A stretch of 64,000 nucleotides of DNA, taken from assembly GCF_001050115.1 (NCBI RefSeq), contig NZ_CP012024.1, positions 2,460,001-2,524,000 on the forward strand, written 5' to 3'. The notes beneath the pieces are model-generated. The model did no database searches and had not been told where the DNA came from. It saw only the letters and a list, made by a program, of their open reading frames with translations. Made by a program: the position numbers and the translations under genes. Positions 51,625 through 61,142 of the stretch are shown here, one piece after another. Each line of letters begins with the position of its first letter. Positions within the stretch are counted from its first letter, which is position 1. The DNA is from Bacillus smithii. GTDB taxonomy: Bacteria; Bacillota; Bacilli; Bacillales; DSM-4216.

Positions 51625-52722
51625 ATGAACAGCCGATTGAGAAATTTGATAGATTGGATGAAAGAAACAGAGATTGACTTTTCTTTCATTACATTGCCTG
51701 ATAATGTTTTTTATTTTACGAATTATAGAAGCGATCCTCACGAACGTGTTTTAGCCGTTGGCGTTTTTCAACGGGAGGAACCTTTTTTGATTTGTCCGCA
51801 GATGGAAGCGAAAGAAGCGAAAAAGGCCGGCTGGGAGCATGAAATCATCGGCTACAGCGACATTGTGAATCCGTGGGAAGAAATCGAAAAAGCCGTCAAG
51901 TCACGGCTCAATTCCGTACGAAAAATCGCGCTGGAAAAGGAACATTTAAATATTAGCCGATATGAACAACTGGCTTCCCGATTCTCTGATGCGTCCTTTA
52001 CTGGATTGGATGATACATTAAACCAACTGCGAATGATCAAAGATGTGGAAGAAATACAGCTGATGAGAAAAGCGGCAGAATATGCTGATTACGCTGTTCA
52101 AGTGGGAGTTTCAGAATTAAAAGAGGGAAAAACCGAGCTTGAGATCATCGCCGCGATTGAATATGAACTCAAGAAAAAAGGAATTTCGGAAATGTCATTC
52201 GCTACGATGGTCTTAACAGGAAAAAATGCTTCATCCCCGCATGGAACTCCTGGAGCGTCTAAAGTGAAAAAAGGCGATTTAGTATTGTTTGACTTAGGTG
52301 TTGTTTATAAAGGATATTGCTCAGACATTACACGAACCGTCGCCTACGGGGACATAACAGATGAACAAGAAACCATTTACCAAACGGTTTTAACAGCCCA
52401 GCAAACGGCAGTCCGCGCGGTCAAACCGGGCGTTCCATTGAAAGAACTGGATTTGACAGCGAGAAATATCATTTCACAAGCTGGATACGGAGAATATTTT
52501 TCCCATCGCCTCGGTCACGGATTAGGAATCAGCGTCCACGAATATCCGTATGTGACGGAGACAAACGATTTAGCCTTAAAAAAAGGCATGGTCTTCACGA
52601 TTGAACCTGGCATTTATGTCCAAGAAAAAGCCGGTGTCCGAATCGAAGATGATGTTGTCGTGACTGACAAAGGTGTGGAAGTGCTGACGAAATATCCGAA
52701 AGAATTGCAAATTATTAAGTAA
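51625..52722 (+). CDS. M24 family Xaa-Pro dipeptidase/aminopeptidase
   Basis: A 365-residue creatinase/prolidase-fold metallopeptidase that cleaves proline-containing peptides. The N-terminal domain spans about 1-125. The catalytic domain carries the five metal ligands: the two Asp in LFDLGVVYKGYCSDITRT, the His in HRLGHGLGISVHEYP, the Glu in FTIEPGIYV and the Glu in VRIEDDVVVT. GAGGGGGATATAACC precedes ATG 51625. An intron lies antisense between its stop and the next terminator. Confidence 0.93.
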   Translation: MNSRLRNLIDWMKETEIDFSFITLPDNVFYFTNYRSDPHERVLAVGVFQREEPFLICPQMEAKEAKKAGWEHEIIGYSDIVNPWEEIEKAVKSRLNSVRKIALEKEHLNISRYEQLASRFSDASFTGLDDTLNQLRMIKDVEEIQLMRKAAEYADYAVQVGVSELKEGKTELEIIAAIEYELKKKGISEMSFATMVLTGKNASSPHGTPGASKVKKGDLVLFDLGVVYKGYCSDITRTVAYGDITDEQETIYQTVLTAQQTAVRAVKPGVPLKELDLTARNIISQAGYGEYFSHRLGHGLGISVHEYPYVTETNDLALKKGMVFTIEPGIYVQEKAGVRIEDDVVVTDKGVEVLTKYPKELQIIK

Positions 52723-52858
52723 ATAGGGAAAGCGGAATAAAAGCAATACATTCGGGGATTAGAGTGACAAAGTCTTTCTCTTAACAGACTGGCTGCAGTC
52801 GCACGAGAGCCGGCTTTGCGCTTCCCCTGAGATTCCGCGATGTCGCCTCCATCCTGTA

Positions 52859-53499
52859 AATCGAGTAGGAGGGAGCGATTAACTCCCGTCCTCTCACACC
52901 ACCGTACGTACGGTTCCGTATACGGCGGTTCAATTAAGATAATTGACGCAAGTCTTTATAACTTCCGTGAATAGCTGTTCTCTTTATGCCAGTGGTCACT
53001 CCACCCTCCAAGAGGTCTCCCACGGGATTCACCGCTTCCTCCCTCAAGTGAGGTACTACGTTTTCTGTGTTCATCATGACTCACTGAATACCAAGGGCTA
53101 TTCTCTCTTAATTGTTCGGTCCTTCTTAGTTGTTCTAGACCAACTAATACTATGACCTCTGCTGACTTCTGACGGTTCAGCTACTTATCACTAAGTAGGT
53201 TATGAAGAGTACTTCACATATCCGCCAGACCTCCCCGGGTAAGTACATGCACTTTCACACCATCTATCCGCCTCATTTACTCGATATGACCTTCGACAGA
53301 AAGAGCTTTGTTTTGTTATGCAAACTCACTCAATCATACCTAGCCTTATATGAGGTTCGTGTTCCTCGGACCGGTGTTTTGCCTCCAGCTTCCTTCAGAT
53401 TCCGCGTCACCACGGACACCCTTGCTCTTGGCTAACCTCTACTTCTGTCTTCGGGGTTCGGGACTTACACCCTATAGTTCATGTACATGCCGGGCGCAC
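52859..53499 (-). mobile_element. ORF-less group IIC intron, copy B
   Basis: The same sequence as copy A by direct reading, including all spurious antisense frames at the same offset. It has the same 5' end GTGCGCCCGG, 34-nt domain V (about 52898-52931) and domain VI. It is inserted two bases past a 13-bp terminator stem. The 5' exon again ends TTAT, and an ATAA in the likely EBS1 loop (53316-53319) is complementary to it. It is antisense to the upstream dipeptidase gene. The 136 bases between that gene and the intron (52723-52858) show nothing I recognise. Confidence 0.88.
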
Positions 53500-53501
53500 A
53501 T

Positions 53502-53536
53502 AAAAGAACTTGTCCGTTTTATAGACAAGTTCTTTT
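53502..53536. terminator. Bidirectional terminator, target site of intron B
   Basis: A 13-bp perfect stem AAAAGAACTTGTC / GACAAGTTCTTTT. On the plus strand it ends with TTTTT and would once have terminated the dipeptidase gene. On the minus strand the tail is interrupted after AT by the intron. Confidence 0.8.
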
Positions 53537-53782
53537 TCACTAAGAAAAAAGACTGATAAAAAGGATTTTTCAATGATAACTCTTCTGTAGCGGCCTGCTC
53601 TTCCACTTTATGAGAAATTCGTTTTAGGCTCCCCTGACTTTCGACCTTGCCAAAAAAGATTTTCAAATGTACATTTTCTCCTTTTTCACACATATGATAA
53701 TGATATTGCTACATTTTTCGAAAAATTTCCACACATATATACTCCTATTTGTTTTACAATGAAGAAAAAGGAGGTATAAGAA

Positions 53783-54229
53783 ATGGATACCCAATATAAA
53801 CATATTCTGGTAGCAGTCGACGGTTCTCAAGAGGCGGAATGGGCCTTTAAAAAATCCATCGAAATCGCCAAGCGCAATGAAGCCACCATCTACTTGGTTC
53901 ATGTCATCGACACCCGAGTATTTGCAGGCGTTGAAGCCTATGACTACACTATCACCGCACAAGCTGAAAAATACGGACAGGAGCTTCTGGAAGACTACAA
54001 AAAGAAAGCCGAAAAAGCGGGTGTAAAAAATATCGTTACGTTTTTAGAACACGGTTCTCCTAAAGCGGTCATTCCCAGAGATGTCGCTAAAAAAGTCGAA
54101 GCGGACTTGATTATTTGTGGAGCCACAGGTATGAATGCTGTTGAACGATTCTTGATTGGAAGCGTTTCCGAACATATCGCACGATCAGCCCGATGCGACG
54201 TTTTAATTGTCCGCACAAACAAATCATAA
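53783..54229 (+). CDS. Universal stress protein (UspA family)
   Basis: A 148-residue protein of the ATP-binding UspA type. An N-terminal ILVAVDGSQEAEWA holds the Asp of the nucleotide site, and the C-terminal G-x2-G-x9-GS motif is GATGMNAVERFLIGSVSEHI. AAGGAGG precedes the ATG. The role is stress survival in a general sense. A perfect terminator follows. Confidence 0.94.
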   Translation: MDTQYKHILVAVDGSQEAEWAFKKSIEIAKRNEATIYLVHVIDTRVFAGVEAYDYTITAQAEKYGQELLEDYKKKAEKAGVKNIVTFLEHGSPKAVIPRDVAKKVEADLIICGATGMNAVERFLIGSVSEHIARSARCDVLIVRTNKS

Positions 54230-54265
54230 TCGGCAAAACTTTTCAAAGATTTGCTTGACCGATAT

Positions 54266-54308
54266 CTGCGCTAAAAAAGCATGCTTAAAGCATGCTTTTT
54301 TAGCGCAG
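54266..54308. terminator. Bidirectional terminator between uspA and argH
   Basis: A 21-bp perfect inverted repeat, CTGCGCTAAAAAAGCATGCTT and its reverse complement, with a single nominal base between. A- and T-runs inside the arms serve both directions. This is the longest perfect hairpin seen in the window. Confidence 0.85.
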
Positions 54309-54342
54309 TCACCGTATTCAGCCTTTAGTAGAAATGAAGCCT

Positions 54343-55758
54343 TTACACCGGGAGATCCATTTGTCTTTTATCATTAGATAACGGTTGTGAAAGAAGCTCT
54401 TTCGCATATTGTATTTGCTGCTTCACTTGTTCAAACCCGGTCCCGCCTAAAGAATTTCTTCTTTTGACTGCTTGGTAGGGTGAGAGAATTTGATAAATAT
54501 CCTCCTCAATGACCGGAGAGGCTTCCTTCAAATCTTCCAATGACAAATCGGCCAAATAACATTTCTTTTGGATGCAATGGAGAACTAGTTTTCCGACAAT
54601 TTCATGCGCCTCTCGAAAAGGGATTCCTTTTGCCGCCAAATAATCGGCGAGTTCCGTCGCATTCGAAAAATCATGATGGACAGATTCCGTCAGCTTCGAT
54701 TCATTCACCTTCATCGTCCGTACCATTCCGTTAAAGATTTTCAATGAACCCATAACCGTATGGACAACGTCAAACATTCCTTCCTTATCTTCCTGCATAT
54801 CTTTGTTATAAGCTAACGGCAATCCTTTTAATACCGTCAACAAAGAAATTAAATGCCCGTAGACTCTGCCCGTTTTACCACGAATCAATTCAGCCATATC
54901 CGGATTTTTCTTTTGAGGCATGATGCTGCTGCCGGTTGAAAACGCATCATCCAATTCAATGAATTGAAACTCTTGGCTTGACCATAAAATAAGCTCTTCT
55001 GCAAATCGCGAAAGATGCATCATTAAAATAGAGGAATCATTTAAAAATTCGATGATAAAATCGCGATCGCTTACTGCATCCAAGCTATTTTGATAAATGC
55101 TTGAAAATCCCAATAAGGCGGCCGAATATTCCCGATCAATAGGAAAGGTGGTCCCGGCAAGCGCCCCGGCCCCCAACGGAGAAACGTCAATACGTTTTAA
55201 CGATTCTTGATATCGTTTTTTGTCCCGCTCAAGCATCCAAAAATAAGCCATCAAATGGTGAGCAAAAGAAATCGGCTGCGCCCTCTGTAAATGTGTGTAT
55301 CCGGGCGCCACTGTTTCCACATGCCTCTCCGCTTTTTCAATAATCGTTTCTTGGAAAGAAGTAATCAATTGGATAATCGACTGAACTTGTTTTTTTAAAT
55401 AAAGATGCATATCGGTGGCCACTTGGTCATTTCGGCTCCGCCCGGTATGAAGTTTTCCACCAACAGGTCCGATTTCTTCGATCAGCATTTTTTCTAAATT
55501 TAAATGGATATCTTCTTCGGAAATCGAAAAGGTGAGTTCGTCTCTTTCCGCTTTTTCTTTTAAGCGGAGCAACCCTTCTTTGATTTTATCCGTCTCTTCT
55601 TGGGAAAGGATGCCGCACTTTCCGAGCATGGTGACATGTGCAAGGCTTCCTTCTATGTCTTCAAGAACGAGCTCTTGGTCGAACGAAATGGATGCGCCAA
55701 ATTCGTCTACCCATTCTTCTGCTGATTTTTGGAAGCGCCCGCCCCATAATTTTTTCAT
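54343..55758 (-). CDS. argH: Argininosuccinate lyase
   Basis: The last step of arginine synthesis: splits argininosuccinate to arginine and fumarate. The product is 471 residues of the fumarase/aspartase fold. The family signature [12 protein letters not shown] holds the catalytic Ser, and HTGRSRNDQ with [14 protein letters not shown] are the other conserved regions. The start overlaps the argG stop by 4 bases (ATGA), so both are coupled. Confidence 0.97.
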   Translation of the reverse strand: MKKLWGGRFQKSAEEWVDEFGASISFDQELVLEDIEGSLAHVTMLGKCGILSQEETDKIKEGLLRLKEKAERDELTFSISEEDIHLNLEKMLIEEIGPVGGKLHTGRSRNDQVATDMHLYLKKQVQSIIQLITSFQETIIEKAERHVETVAPGYTHLQRAQPISFAHHLMAYFWMLERDKKRYQESLKRIDVSPLGAGALAGTTFPIDREYSAALLGFSSIYQNSLDAVSDRDFIIEFLNDSSILMMHLSRFAEELILWSSQEFQFIELDDAFSTGSSIMPQKKNPDMAELIRGKTGRVYGHLISLLTVLKGLPLAYNKDMQEDKEGMFDVVHTVMGSLKIFNGMVRTMKVNESKLTESVHHDFSNATELADYLAAKGIPFREAHEIVGKLVLHCIQKKCYLADLSLEDLKEASPVIEEDIYQILSPYQAVKRRNSLGGTGFEQVKQQIQYAKELLSQPLSNDKRQMDLPV

Positions 55759-56966
55759 GCTTGAACCTTCTCCTTTTCTTGATGAACCATCGCATTCACT
55801 TTCGTCGGCAAGCCGAACAATTTAATGAAGCCGACTGCTGCTTGATGATCAAATTCGTCTTCAACCGTATACGTTGCCAGTTTTTCGTTGTAAAGAGAAT
55901 AATTTGATTTTCTTCCTTCTACAATGGCATGGCCTTTAAACAGTTTGACACGGACAGTGCCGGTGACAAATTTTTGCGTTTCTTGCAAAAAGGCCTTTAA
56001 TGCGTCTTTAATGGGGGAAAACCATAAGCCTTCATAAATGACTTCCGTTAGTTTCTTTTCAATGACAGGTTTAAAATGAGCCAATTCTTTTACAAGCGTT
56101 AAATCTTCCAATTCTTTATGGGCTAAAATTAATGTCATCGCGCCTGGGCATTCATACACTTCTCTTGATTTGATTCCGACAAGTCGGTTTTCAACGTGAT
56201 CAATACGTCCCACTCCATGCTTTCCTGCGATTTTGTTTAATTCCAAAATCAGTTCCGAAAGCGCGTAACGCTTGCCGTTTAAAGCTACAGGCACTCCCTT
56301 TTCAAAATCGATTTCTATGATTTCCGGAGTATCCGGCGTAAACTCAATACTTGTGGTCAATTCATATGCTTCTTCCGGCGGAGCAGCCCAAGGATCTTCC
56401 AATATCCCGCATTCATTGCTTCTTCCCCATAAGTTCTTGTCAATGGAAAAAGGACTGTCTAAATCAACCGGAATAGGAATTCCTTTTTGTTTGGCATATT
56501 CAATTTCTTCTTCACGCGACCAGCTCCATTCACGGACAGGAGCCAACACTTCAAGATCCGGATTTAAAGCGTTGATCGAAAGTTCAAAGCGAACTTGGTC
56601 ATTCCCTTTGCCCGTGCAGCCATGCGCCACCGCCACGGCACCTTCTTTTTCAGCTATTTCCACCAATTTTTTCGAAATGAGCGGTCTTGACAGAGCTGAA
56701 ACCAGCGGATATTTTCCTTCATAAAGAGCATGAGCTTGTAAAGCCAACAGAGCGTATTCATTAGCAAACTCTTCTTTTACATCGAGGACATAGCTTTCCA
56801 CAGCTCCGACTTTCAACGCTTTTTCTTGAATAAATTTCAAATCTTTTCCTTCCCCTACATCAAGGCAGCAGGCAACAACATCATACCCTTGATCTTTCAG
56901 CCATTGGATGGCCACCGATGTATCTAAACCGCCCGAATAAGCGAGCACAACTTTTTTACCCATCAT
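55755..56966 (-). CDS. argG: Argininosuccinate synthase
   Basis: Joins citrulline and aspartate with ATP in arginine synthesis. The product is 403 residues. The N-terminal PP-loop is [27 protein letters not shown] and [13 protein letters not shown] are substrate-site signatures. Two ATGs in tandem (56966 and 56963) follow AAAGGGGG; the second has the better spacing. It heads argGH and has a near-consensus promoter and ARG-box-like sites upstream. Confidence 0.97.
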   Translation of the reverse strand: MMGKKVVLAYSGGLDTSVAIQWLKDQGYDVVACCLDVGEGKDLKFIQEKALKVGAVESYVLDVKEEFANEYALLALQAHALYEGKYPLVSALSRPLISKKLVEIAEKEGAVAVAHGCTGKGNDQVRFELSINALNPDLEVLAPVREWSWSREEEIEYAKQKGIPIPVDLDSPFSIDKNLWGRSNECGILEDPWAAPPEEAYELTTSIEFTPDTPEIIEIDFEKGVPVALNGKRYALSELILELNKIAGKHGVGRIDHVENRLVGIKSREVYECPGAMTLILAHKELEDLTLVKELAHFKPVIEKKLTEVIYEGLWFSPIKDALKAFLQETQKFVTGTVRVKLFKGHAIVEGRKSNYSLYNEKLATYTVEDEFDHQAAVGFIKLFGLPTKVNAMVHQEKEKVQA

Positions 56967-57033
56967 GGATCCCCCTTTTGGTCGTATAAATATTCATCAA
57001 TAGTTATTTTTATTCCTTTTTTATATGTCTATA

Positions 57034-57062
57034 AGAATATCATTTTCCGTTTCTTCTTTCAA
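57034..57062 (-). promoter_or_regulatory. Sigma-A promoter of argGH
   Basis: TTGAAA (57057-57062), a 17-base spacer and TATTCT (57034-57039) on the minus strand, about 70 bases before argG. Confidence 0.7.
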
Positions 57063-57068
57063 GGGCCA

Positions 57069-57106
57069 TTGAATAAAAATTTTCTAATTTTATTTTTTAT
57101 TCAATA
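57069..57106. promoter_or_regulatory. Tandem ARG-box-like sites upstream of argGH
   Basis: TTGAATAAAAATTTTC (57069-57084) and TATTTTTTATTCAATA (57091-57106) face each other. Each contains the TGAATAAAAA / TTTTTATTCA core of the AhrC/ArgR operator (CATGAATAAAAATTCAAG). The AT-rich context weakens the call. Confidence 0.45.
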
Positions 57107-57279
57107 CTTTTTCAAACAATGCTTTGTTTTAGCGAACACTGGCTGTATACAATAAATATCTTATTGAAAAGAAGGAAGAACGTTCGGGATTGAAAAAATA
57201 TTTTCGCGACCAAATGGAGGTGTATAAGAATACGAGCATATTGAAAACAAAAAAGGGATTGTTTCAAAATGACATAGGT

Positions 57280-57370
57280 GCTTTCCGCGGGCGATCCGCA
57301 AACCTCCTCGCTCGTCTCTCGCTGCGGGGTCCGCCTGGCTCCCTTTTCCCGCAGGAGTCTCGCCGGTTTC
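57280..57370. repeat. GC-rich intergenic repeat element (Bacillus type)
   Basis: The segment from TTTCCGCGGGCGATCCGC through CTCGCTGCGGGGTC to CCCGCAGGAGTCTCGCC is far more GC-rich than its surroundings. It resembles a dispersed intergenic repeat I recall from many Bacillus and Geobacillus genomes. No second copy is in this window. It sits in a 530-bp gap (57107-57639) with no accepted gene. Confidence 0.5.
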
Positions 57371-57565
57371 AAGATCATCACCTAAAATTTCACGTAGTCC
57401 GGTGCAAAAAATCGTCCTTTCATTATCATGTAATCGCCAAGCTGACATTGAATGAAGTGATTCTTTCAAGTCACTTTTCAGCTGCTTTGATTAAATACAA
57501 CATGGGACCGGCTAAGGCAACGATCGAATTAGGGTCAATTGCCATCGCCCATAACTTTTTGATAC

Positions 57566-57613
57566 AAAGAAACCCCGACAAGATAAATTGTTTTATCTCG
57601 TCGAGGTTTCTTG
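57566..57613 (-). terminator. Terminator after moaB
   Basis: Long arms starting AAGAAACCCCGACAAGATAAA pair with TTTATCTCGTCGAGGTTTCTT with few mismatches, downstream of moaB. Confidence 0.75.
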
Positions 57614-57639
57614 TTTAAAAGGAGCTTTTAGGACAGCCC

Positions 57640-58146
57640 CTACTTGCGAATTTCATTTACAATATGGCGAATTTCAGGTAAGATCAATTTTTCCATCGCC
57701 AGCTTCACTGCCCCGGTCGATCCAGGCATGGAGAAAATAGCGACACCGCCGGATACACCTGCTGCTGCTCTCGATAAAATAGCCGCAGAACCGATGTCCT
57801 CTGTGTAGCTGAGCATTCGAAACAATTCTCCAAAACCTGCCAATTCCTTTTCAAATAGCGGCTTAACGGTTTCAATTGTTACGTCTCTCTTTGAAATACC
57901 GGTACCTCCATTTAAAAGAATACAATCCGCTATTTTTTTGCGAATAATTTCCGTTACAAGACGGCGAATGGATAGACTGTCATCTTTGACAATTTCATAT
58001 TGAACCACTTCATGATGATGTTCCAACAATAGTTTTTGAATAAGCGCTCCGCTTTTGTCGTTTTCTTGAGTCCGAGTATCGCTCACCGTAATGACCGCAG
58101 CCTTCACATGTTGAGGCCCTCCCTTTTTGTGGTCTGACGCACTCAT
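57640..58146 (-). CDS. moaB: Molybdopterin adenylyltransferase-like protein MoaB
   Basis: A 168-residue MoaB/MogA-fold protein of molybdenum cofactor synthesis, which adenylylates molybdopterin. Conserved VITVSDTRT, LNGGTGISKRDVT and FSMPGSTGAVKLAME mark the active site. It overlaps the upstream EcsC-family gene by 4 bases. No other molybdenum cofactor gene is in the window, but moaB sits next to argG in B. subtilis as well. Confidence 0.95.
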   Translation of the reverse strand: MSASDHKKGGPQHVKAAVITVSDTRTQENDKSGALIQKLLLEHHHEVVQYEIVKDDSLSIRRLVTEIIRKKIADCILLNGGTGISKRDVTIETVKPLFEKELAGFGELFRMLSYTEDIGSAAILSRAAAGVSGGVAIFSMPGSTGAVKLAMEKLILPEIRHIVNEIRK

Positions 58147-58988
58147 TTCATATCTCCTTTCTTATCCAGCAACAAGCGGTATTGGTAGTACTTCTCTGCA
58201 TACTCCGTTACTTTTTTTGTGAATTGATAATTGAAATTGGCACCGATAGCCATCCGGATGAGAGGAAATTTGTCATTTTGCTTCTTTTTAAACATGTTGA
58301 TGGCCATCAGCTTCATCAGCTGTTTCACGATTTCATTCAACCACAGGGGGTCCGCAAGTTGTTCAGAATCATCGTAAAAATAAACATCTTGTTTGTTTTC
58401 CAGATCTTCCAATAATTTTTTCCATCCGTAAATTTGAACCTGTTTCGGCAACACTGCTGCATGGAAGACTTTTAAGGAGATCATCGTTTCATAAGGAGAT
58501 TGAACATCGAATCCGTAAGTCATAGCCGTTAGTTGAACAGCCCGAACATTAATGGCAATAAGAATGGGAAAATCGGAAACGGCCGACAAAAAGCCGCCTT
58601 TTCCGGTCATTCCTCCTTGAATAAACGAATACAAACGGTGCCGAGCCGAATGTTGTCTGTTTAAATAATGGAGCTGATCAATCGTCAATTTCCGCAAATC
58701 CGGAATATCCACGACGGAATCATCAAAAGCGCGAGCTGAAACGAGGATTCTTTCCCGAGCTTCTTCTTGAATTTGTGATCCTTGAAGCAGCGATTGAACT
58801 TGAAACATCCATTGATCCAGTTTGGTTAAAAACGCTTCCTGCCACTCCTCAGGAAAAGAGGCAAAGGTACGTTCAAGCCATTTTATGTACGTTGTTTGGA
58901 GGTCATTTCCTTCATATTCCAATAATGTTTGTTCCCATTTCAGAATTTCTTCCCAAACGGCTTCGTCTCGCTCGGTCCAATTCATCAT
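58143..58988 (-). CDS. EcsC family protein
   Basis: A soluble, mostly helical protein of about 281 residues with the EcsC-family core (about residues 90-240 from this start; RHRLYSFIQGGMTGKGGFLSAVSDFPILIA in segments). The function is unknown. The start is uncertain: from ATG 58988 it begins MMNWTERDEAVWEEI, which suits the family but has only a distant GGAG. The frame is open to an ATG at 59075, whose extension contains a short hydrophobic run (MFFFHHLLGCI). It is coupled to moaB by a 4-base overlap. In related genomes ackA lies between this gene and ytxK, but not here. Confidence 0.82.
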   Translation of the reverse strand: MMNWTERDEAVWEEILKWEQTLLEYEGNDLQTTYIKWLERTFASFPEEWQEAFLTKLDQWMFQVQSLLQGSQIQEEARERILVSARAFDDSVVDIPDLRKLTIDQLHYLNRQHSARHRLYSFIQGGMTGKGGFLSAVSDFPILIAINVRAVQLTAMTYGFDVQSPYETMISLKVFHAAVLPKQVQIYGWKKLLEDLENKQDVYFYDDSEQLADPLWLNEIVKQLMKLMAINMFKKKQNDKFPLIRMAIGANFNYQFTKKVTEYAEKYYQYRLLLDKKGDMK

Positions 58989-59071
58989 TATTCGCACAGG
59001 GGACTCCAACTTTATGCATCCAAGAAGATGATGAAAGAAAAACATGTCCAAAACGAAATTATTTTCATTCA

Positions 59072-59173
59072 TCATCTTTTTTCCCTAGACACATGGACAA
59101 TGTAAACCACCGTATACCGTCCGGCGATGGTATACCCCATTGTCCCAACACACGCTAGCCATTGAACCCCTAT
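59072..59173 (-). CDS. Candidate 33-residue membrane peptide with an ATA start
   Basis: Six bases after a strong AAAGGAGGGAG site, an ATA (59171-59173) opens a 33-codon frame. It holds one hydrophobic span (WLACVGTMGYTIAGRYTVVY) and a basic tail (SREKR). Its TGA overlaps an in-frame ATG of the EcsC gene's longer form (ATGATG at 59075). An internal ATG would give 22 residues but has no ribosome site. No homologue is known to me; the call rests on ribosome site, coupling and composition only. Confidence 0.3.
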   Translation of the reverse strand: MGVQWLACVGTMGYTIAGRYTVVYIVHVSREKR

Positions 59174-59358
59174 GCTCCCTCCTTTCGAATTTTTATAGGA
59201 GCGCTAAATGCTGATGTTGGCCTTAAACAGGCAAATGTCAGTCTTGAAACAAAACATGGTAAAAGTTTGATCTCAACATGATTCTATTGCAGCCAATAAG
59301 GGGGGATTTGAACGGCATCGCTTCTGCAAGCCCTCTCCTTCTGAACGAAATCAGCTTA

Positions 59359-60363
59359 TTATTGACCGCGTTTTTTCTCTAAAAACCAGCTTTCAATTTT
59401 CGCGATCATTCCTTCCATCGCTTTTTTATTGGTCAAAGATGGCAAGTCTGCTAATAACACTTGTTCAGGTGCTTTTACATCTTCGCTTTTCTTCTGCAAA
59501 ATCAAAATGCTTTTGGCCGCATTTTTATTTTTAAAAACGGAAAGAGGGAGCTGTATCACTGCCTGTATATATACTTCATCTTTCAAAAAGCCTCTCAATT
59601 GATCAGCCTGAGGCGATTCAAAAAGAAAATTTGGAATCAAAAAAAATAAAAATCCGGCGGGTTTTGTATAGCGGATGCTTTGCTCGATAAAAAGATGGTG
59701 AGCATAGGAATGGCCTTCCTTCGCTTTTAACCGATAATTTTGGGCTTGATCGTCATTTGGATAATAGCCGACAGGCAAATCGCACACCACTGCATCTGCC
59801 AAATCAACGAAAAGCGGTTCCAAAGCGTCCTGATTATAAAATTGAATCGGATGCTTTAACAGATTGGCCCCTGCATAGGCAAGCTTTATTAATAAATCAT
59901 CTACATCAATTCCGGTTGCATGGATGTTTTGATCAGATTGCTGATTCAAGATGGTCGTCAGCAAATTTCCGGTTCCGACCGCAGGATCCAAAAGACTGTA
60001 TTGATCGTAGTCTGCCATAAATTTTTGCATGAGATAACTGACAAACAAACCAATGGAGTCCGGCGTCATTTGGTGATTTGGCTGAACGTTTTTCTTCATT
60101 CCTTTTAGGATGGCCAGTTGATAAGCTTTTCGAATATGTTCTTTTGGCATCGAATCTAATGAAATACGATCGTATTGCGTTTGAAGCTCCTTTTTTGTCT
60201 TTTCGCTGATTTCTTCTTGCAGCACCATACCTTGAAACAAGTTGTCGGCACTTTCCGCAAGAGCTTCCAGATAGGTGCAAGAAAGAGCCTTTTGCAGCAT
60301 GTCCGTTGTTTGATCTAAAACATAGAATAACGATTCCATGGAAGATGTTGTATTGGTACTCAC
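59359..60363 (-). CDS. Class I SAM-dependent methyltransferase YtxK
   Basis: A 334-residue protein with an HsdM-like methyltransferase fold. The SAM motif is LLDPAVGTGNLLTTIL (about residues 120-135). The usual NPPY/F catalytic motif is replaced by CDLPVGYYPND, so the target may not be an adenine. I chose GTG 60363 because GGAGG lies seven bases upstream, whereas the ATG at 60369 is one base from it. In B. subtilis ytxK follows ackA; here it stands between the EcsC gene and tpx. Confidence 0.9.
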   Translation of the reverse strand: MSTNTTSSMESLFYVLDQTTDMLQKALSCTYLEALAESADNLFQGMVLQEEISEKTKKELQTQYDRISLDSMPKEHIRKAYQLAILKGMKKNVQPNHQMTPDSIGLFVSYLMQKFMADYDQYSLLDPAVGTGNLLTTILNQQSDQNIHATGIDVDDLLIKLAYAGANLLKHPIQFYNQDALEPLFVDLADAVVCDLPVGYYPNDDQAQNYRLKAKEGHSYAHHLFIEQSIRYTKPAGFLFFLIPNFLFESPQADQLRGFLKDEVYIQAVIQLPLSVFKNKNAAKSILILQKKSEDVKAPEQVLLADLPSLTNKKAMEGMIAKIESWFLEKKRGQ

Positions 60364-60641
60364 CGACATACCTCCTTTATCTCTCATTAAAATACAGAGC
60401 CCATTCAATAAAAAACCGAACAGAGATCGCATCCCTATTCGGCATGTTTTTTTCGTTTCTTCCTGATTAGCGTCCGTAAAAGCTGCATTCCGTTTCGGAC
60501 GATCGGCAAAATTTCAACTGTTTGCTCACAAAAGCATGATACCTTTTCACAGGCCATCATGTCGTTTTGTTTTTTATGCAATAAACATTGTATGATGAAC
60601 GTCCTATTTGGGAGATACTCTTTCGCTAAAGACGTTAGCCA

Positions 60642-61142
60642 TTATTTTGCTTCCTTAGCAGCCTGAATGGCAGCTTCGTAATCAGGATGATTGGTTCCTT
60701 CGCTCACATATTCAACATAGGTAATTTTATCATTACTGTCAACCACAAAGACAGCCCGTGCTAAGAGACGAAGTTCTTTCATCACGACTCCATAGGCATT
60801 GCCGAAGGAAAGGTCGCGGTGGTCGGAAAGCGTAATCACATCTTCCAATCCACTTGAAGCACACCAACGTTTTTGGGCAAATGGCAGATCCGCTGATATC
60901 GTTAAAACTTTCACTCCATCCAATTTGGCTGCTTCTTCATTAAAACGGCGGGTTTGAGCATCGCATACTCCCGTATCCAGAGAGGGAACAGAGCTTAAAA
61001 TCCGCACGCTTCCTTTATAGTCGGATAATTTGACTTCTGACAAATCATTGGCAAGTACGGTAAAGTCCGGCGCTTGATCTCCTACTTTTACTTCATTTCC
61101 TAAAAGAGTAACGGGATTTCCCTTAAATGTAATTTTCGCCAT
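60642..61142 (-). CDS. tpx: Thiol peroxidase Tpx
   Basis: An atypical two-cysteine peroxiredoxin that reduces peroxides with thioredoxin. The product is 166 residues. The peroxidatic Cys is in [15 protein letters not shown] (about 60) and the resolving Cys in [11 protein letters not shown] (about 94). The Thr and Arg of the active site are also present. AGGAGG precedes ATG 61142. The gap upstream to ytxK (60433-60641) shows no gene. Confidence 0.97.
   Translation of the reverse strand: MAKITFKGNPVTLLGNEVKVGDQAPDFTVLANDLSEVKLSDYKGSVRILSSVPSLDTGVCDAQTRRFNEEAAKLDGVKVLTISADLPFAQKRWCASSGLEDVITLSDHRDLSFGNAYGVVMKELRLLARAVFVVDSNDKITYVEYVSEGTNHPDYEAAIQAAKEAK

Noticed and set aside
53472-53693. 73-codon minus-strand frame (begins MCEKGENVHLKIFFGK) next to intron B
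   Set aside because: It has a plausible ribosome site near an internal TTG, but the frame runs through a terminator stem and into the intron. A real gene would not contain its own terminator.
57190-57618. 142-codon plus-strand frame, and a 24-codon minus-strand frame (MAIDPNSIVALAGPMLY) in the argG-moaB gap
   Set aside because: The long frame crosses a GC-rich repeat and a terminator. The short one has no ribosome site. Neither has a recognisable family.
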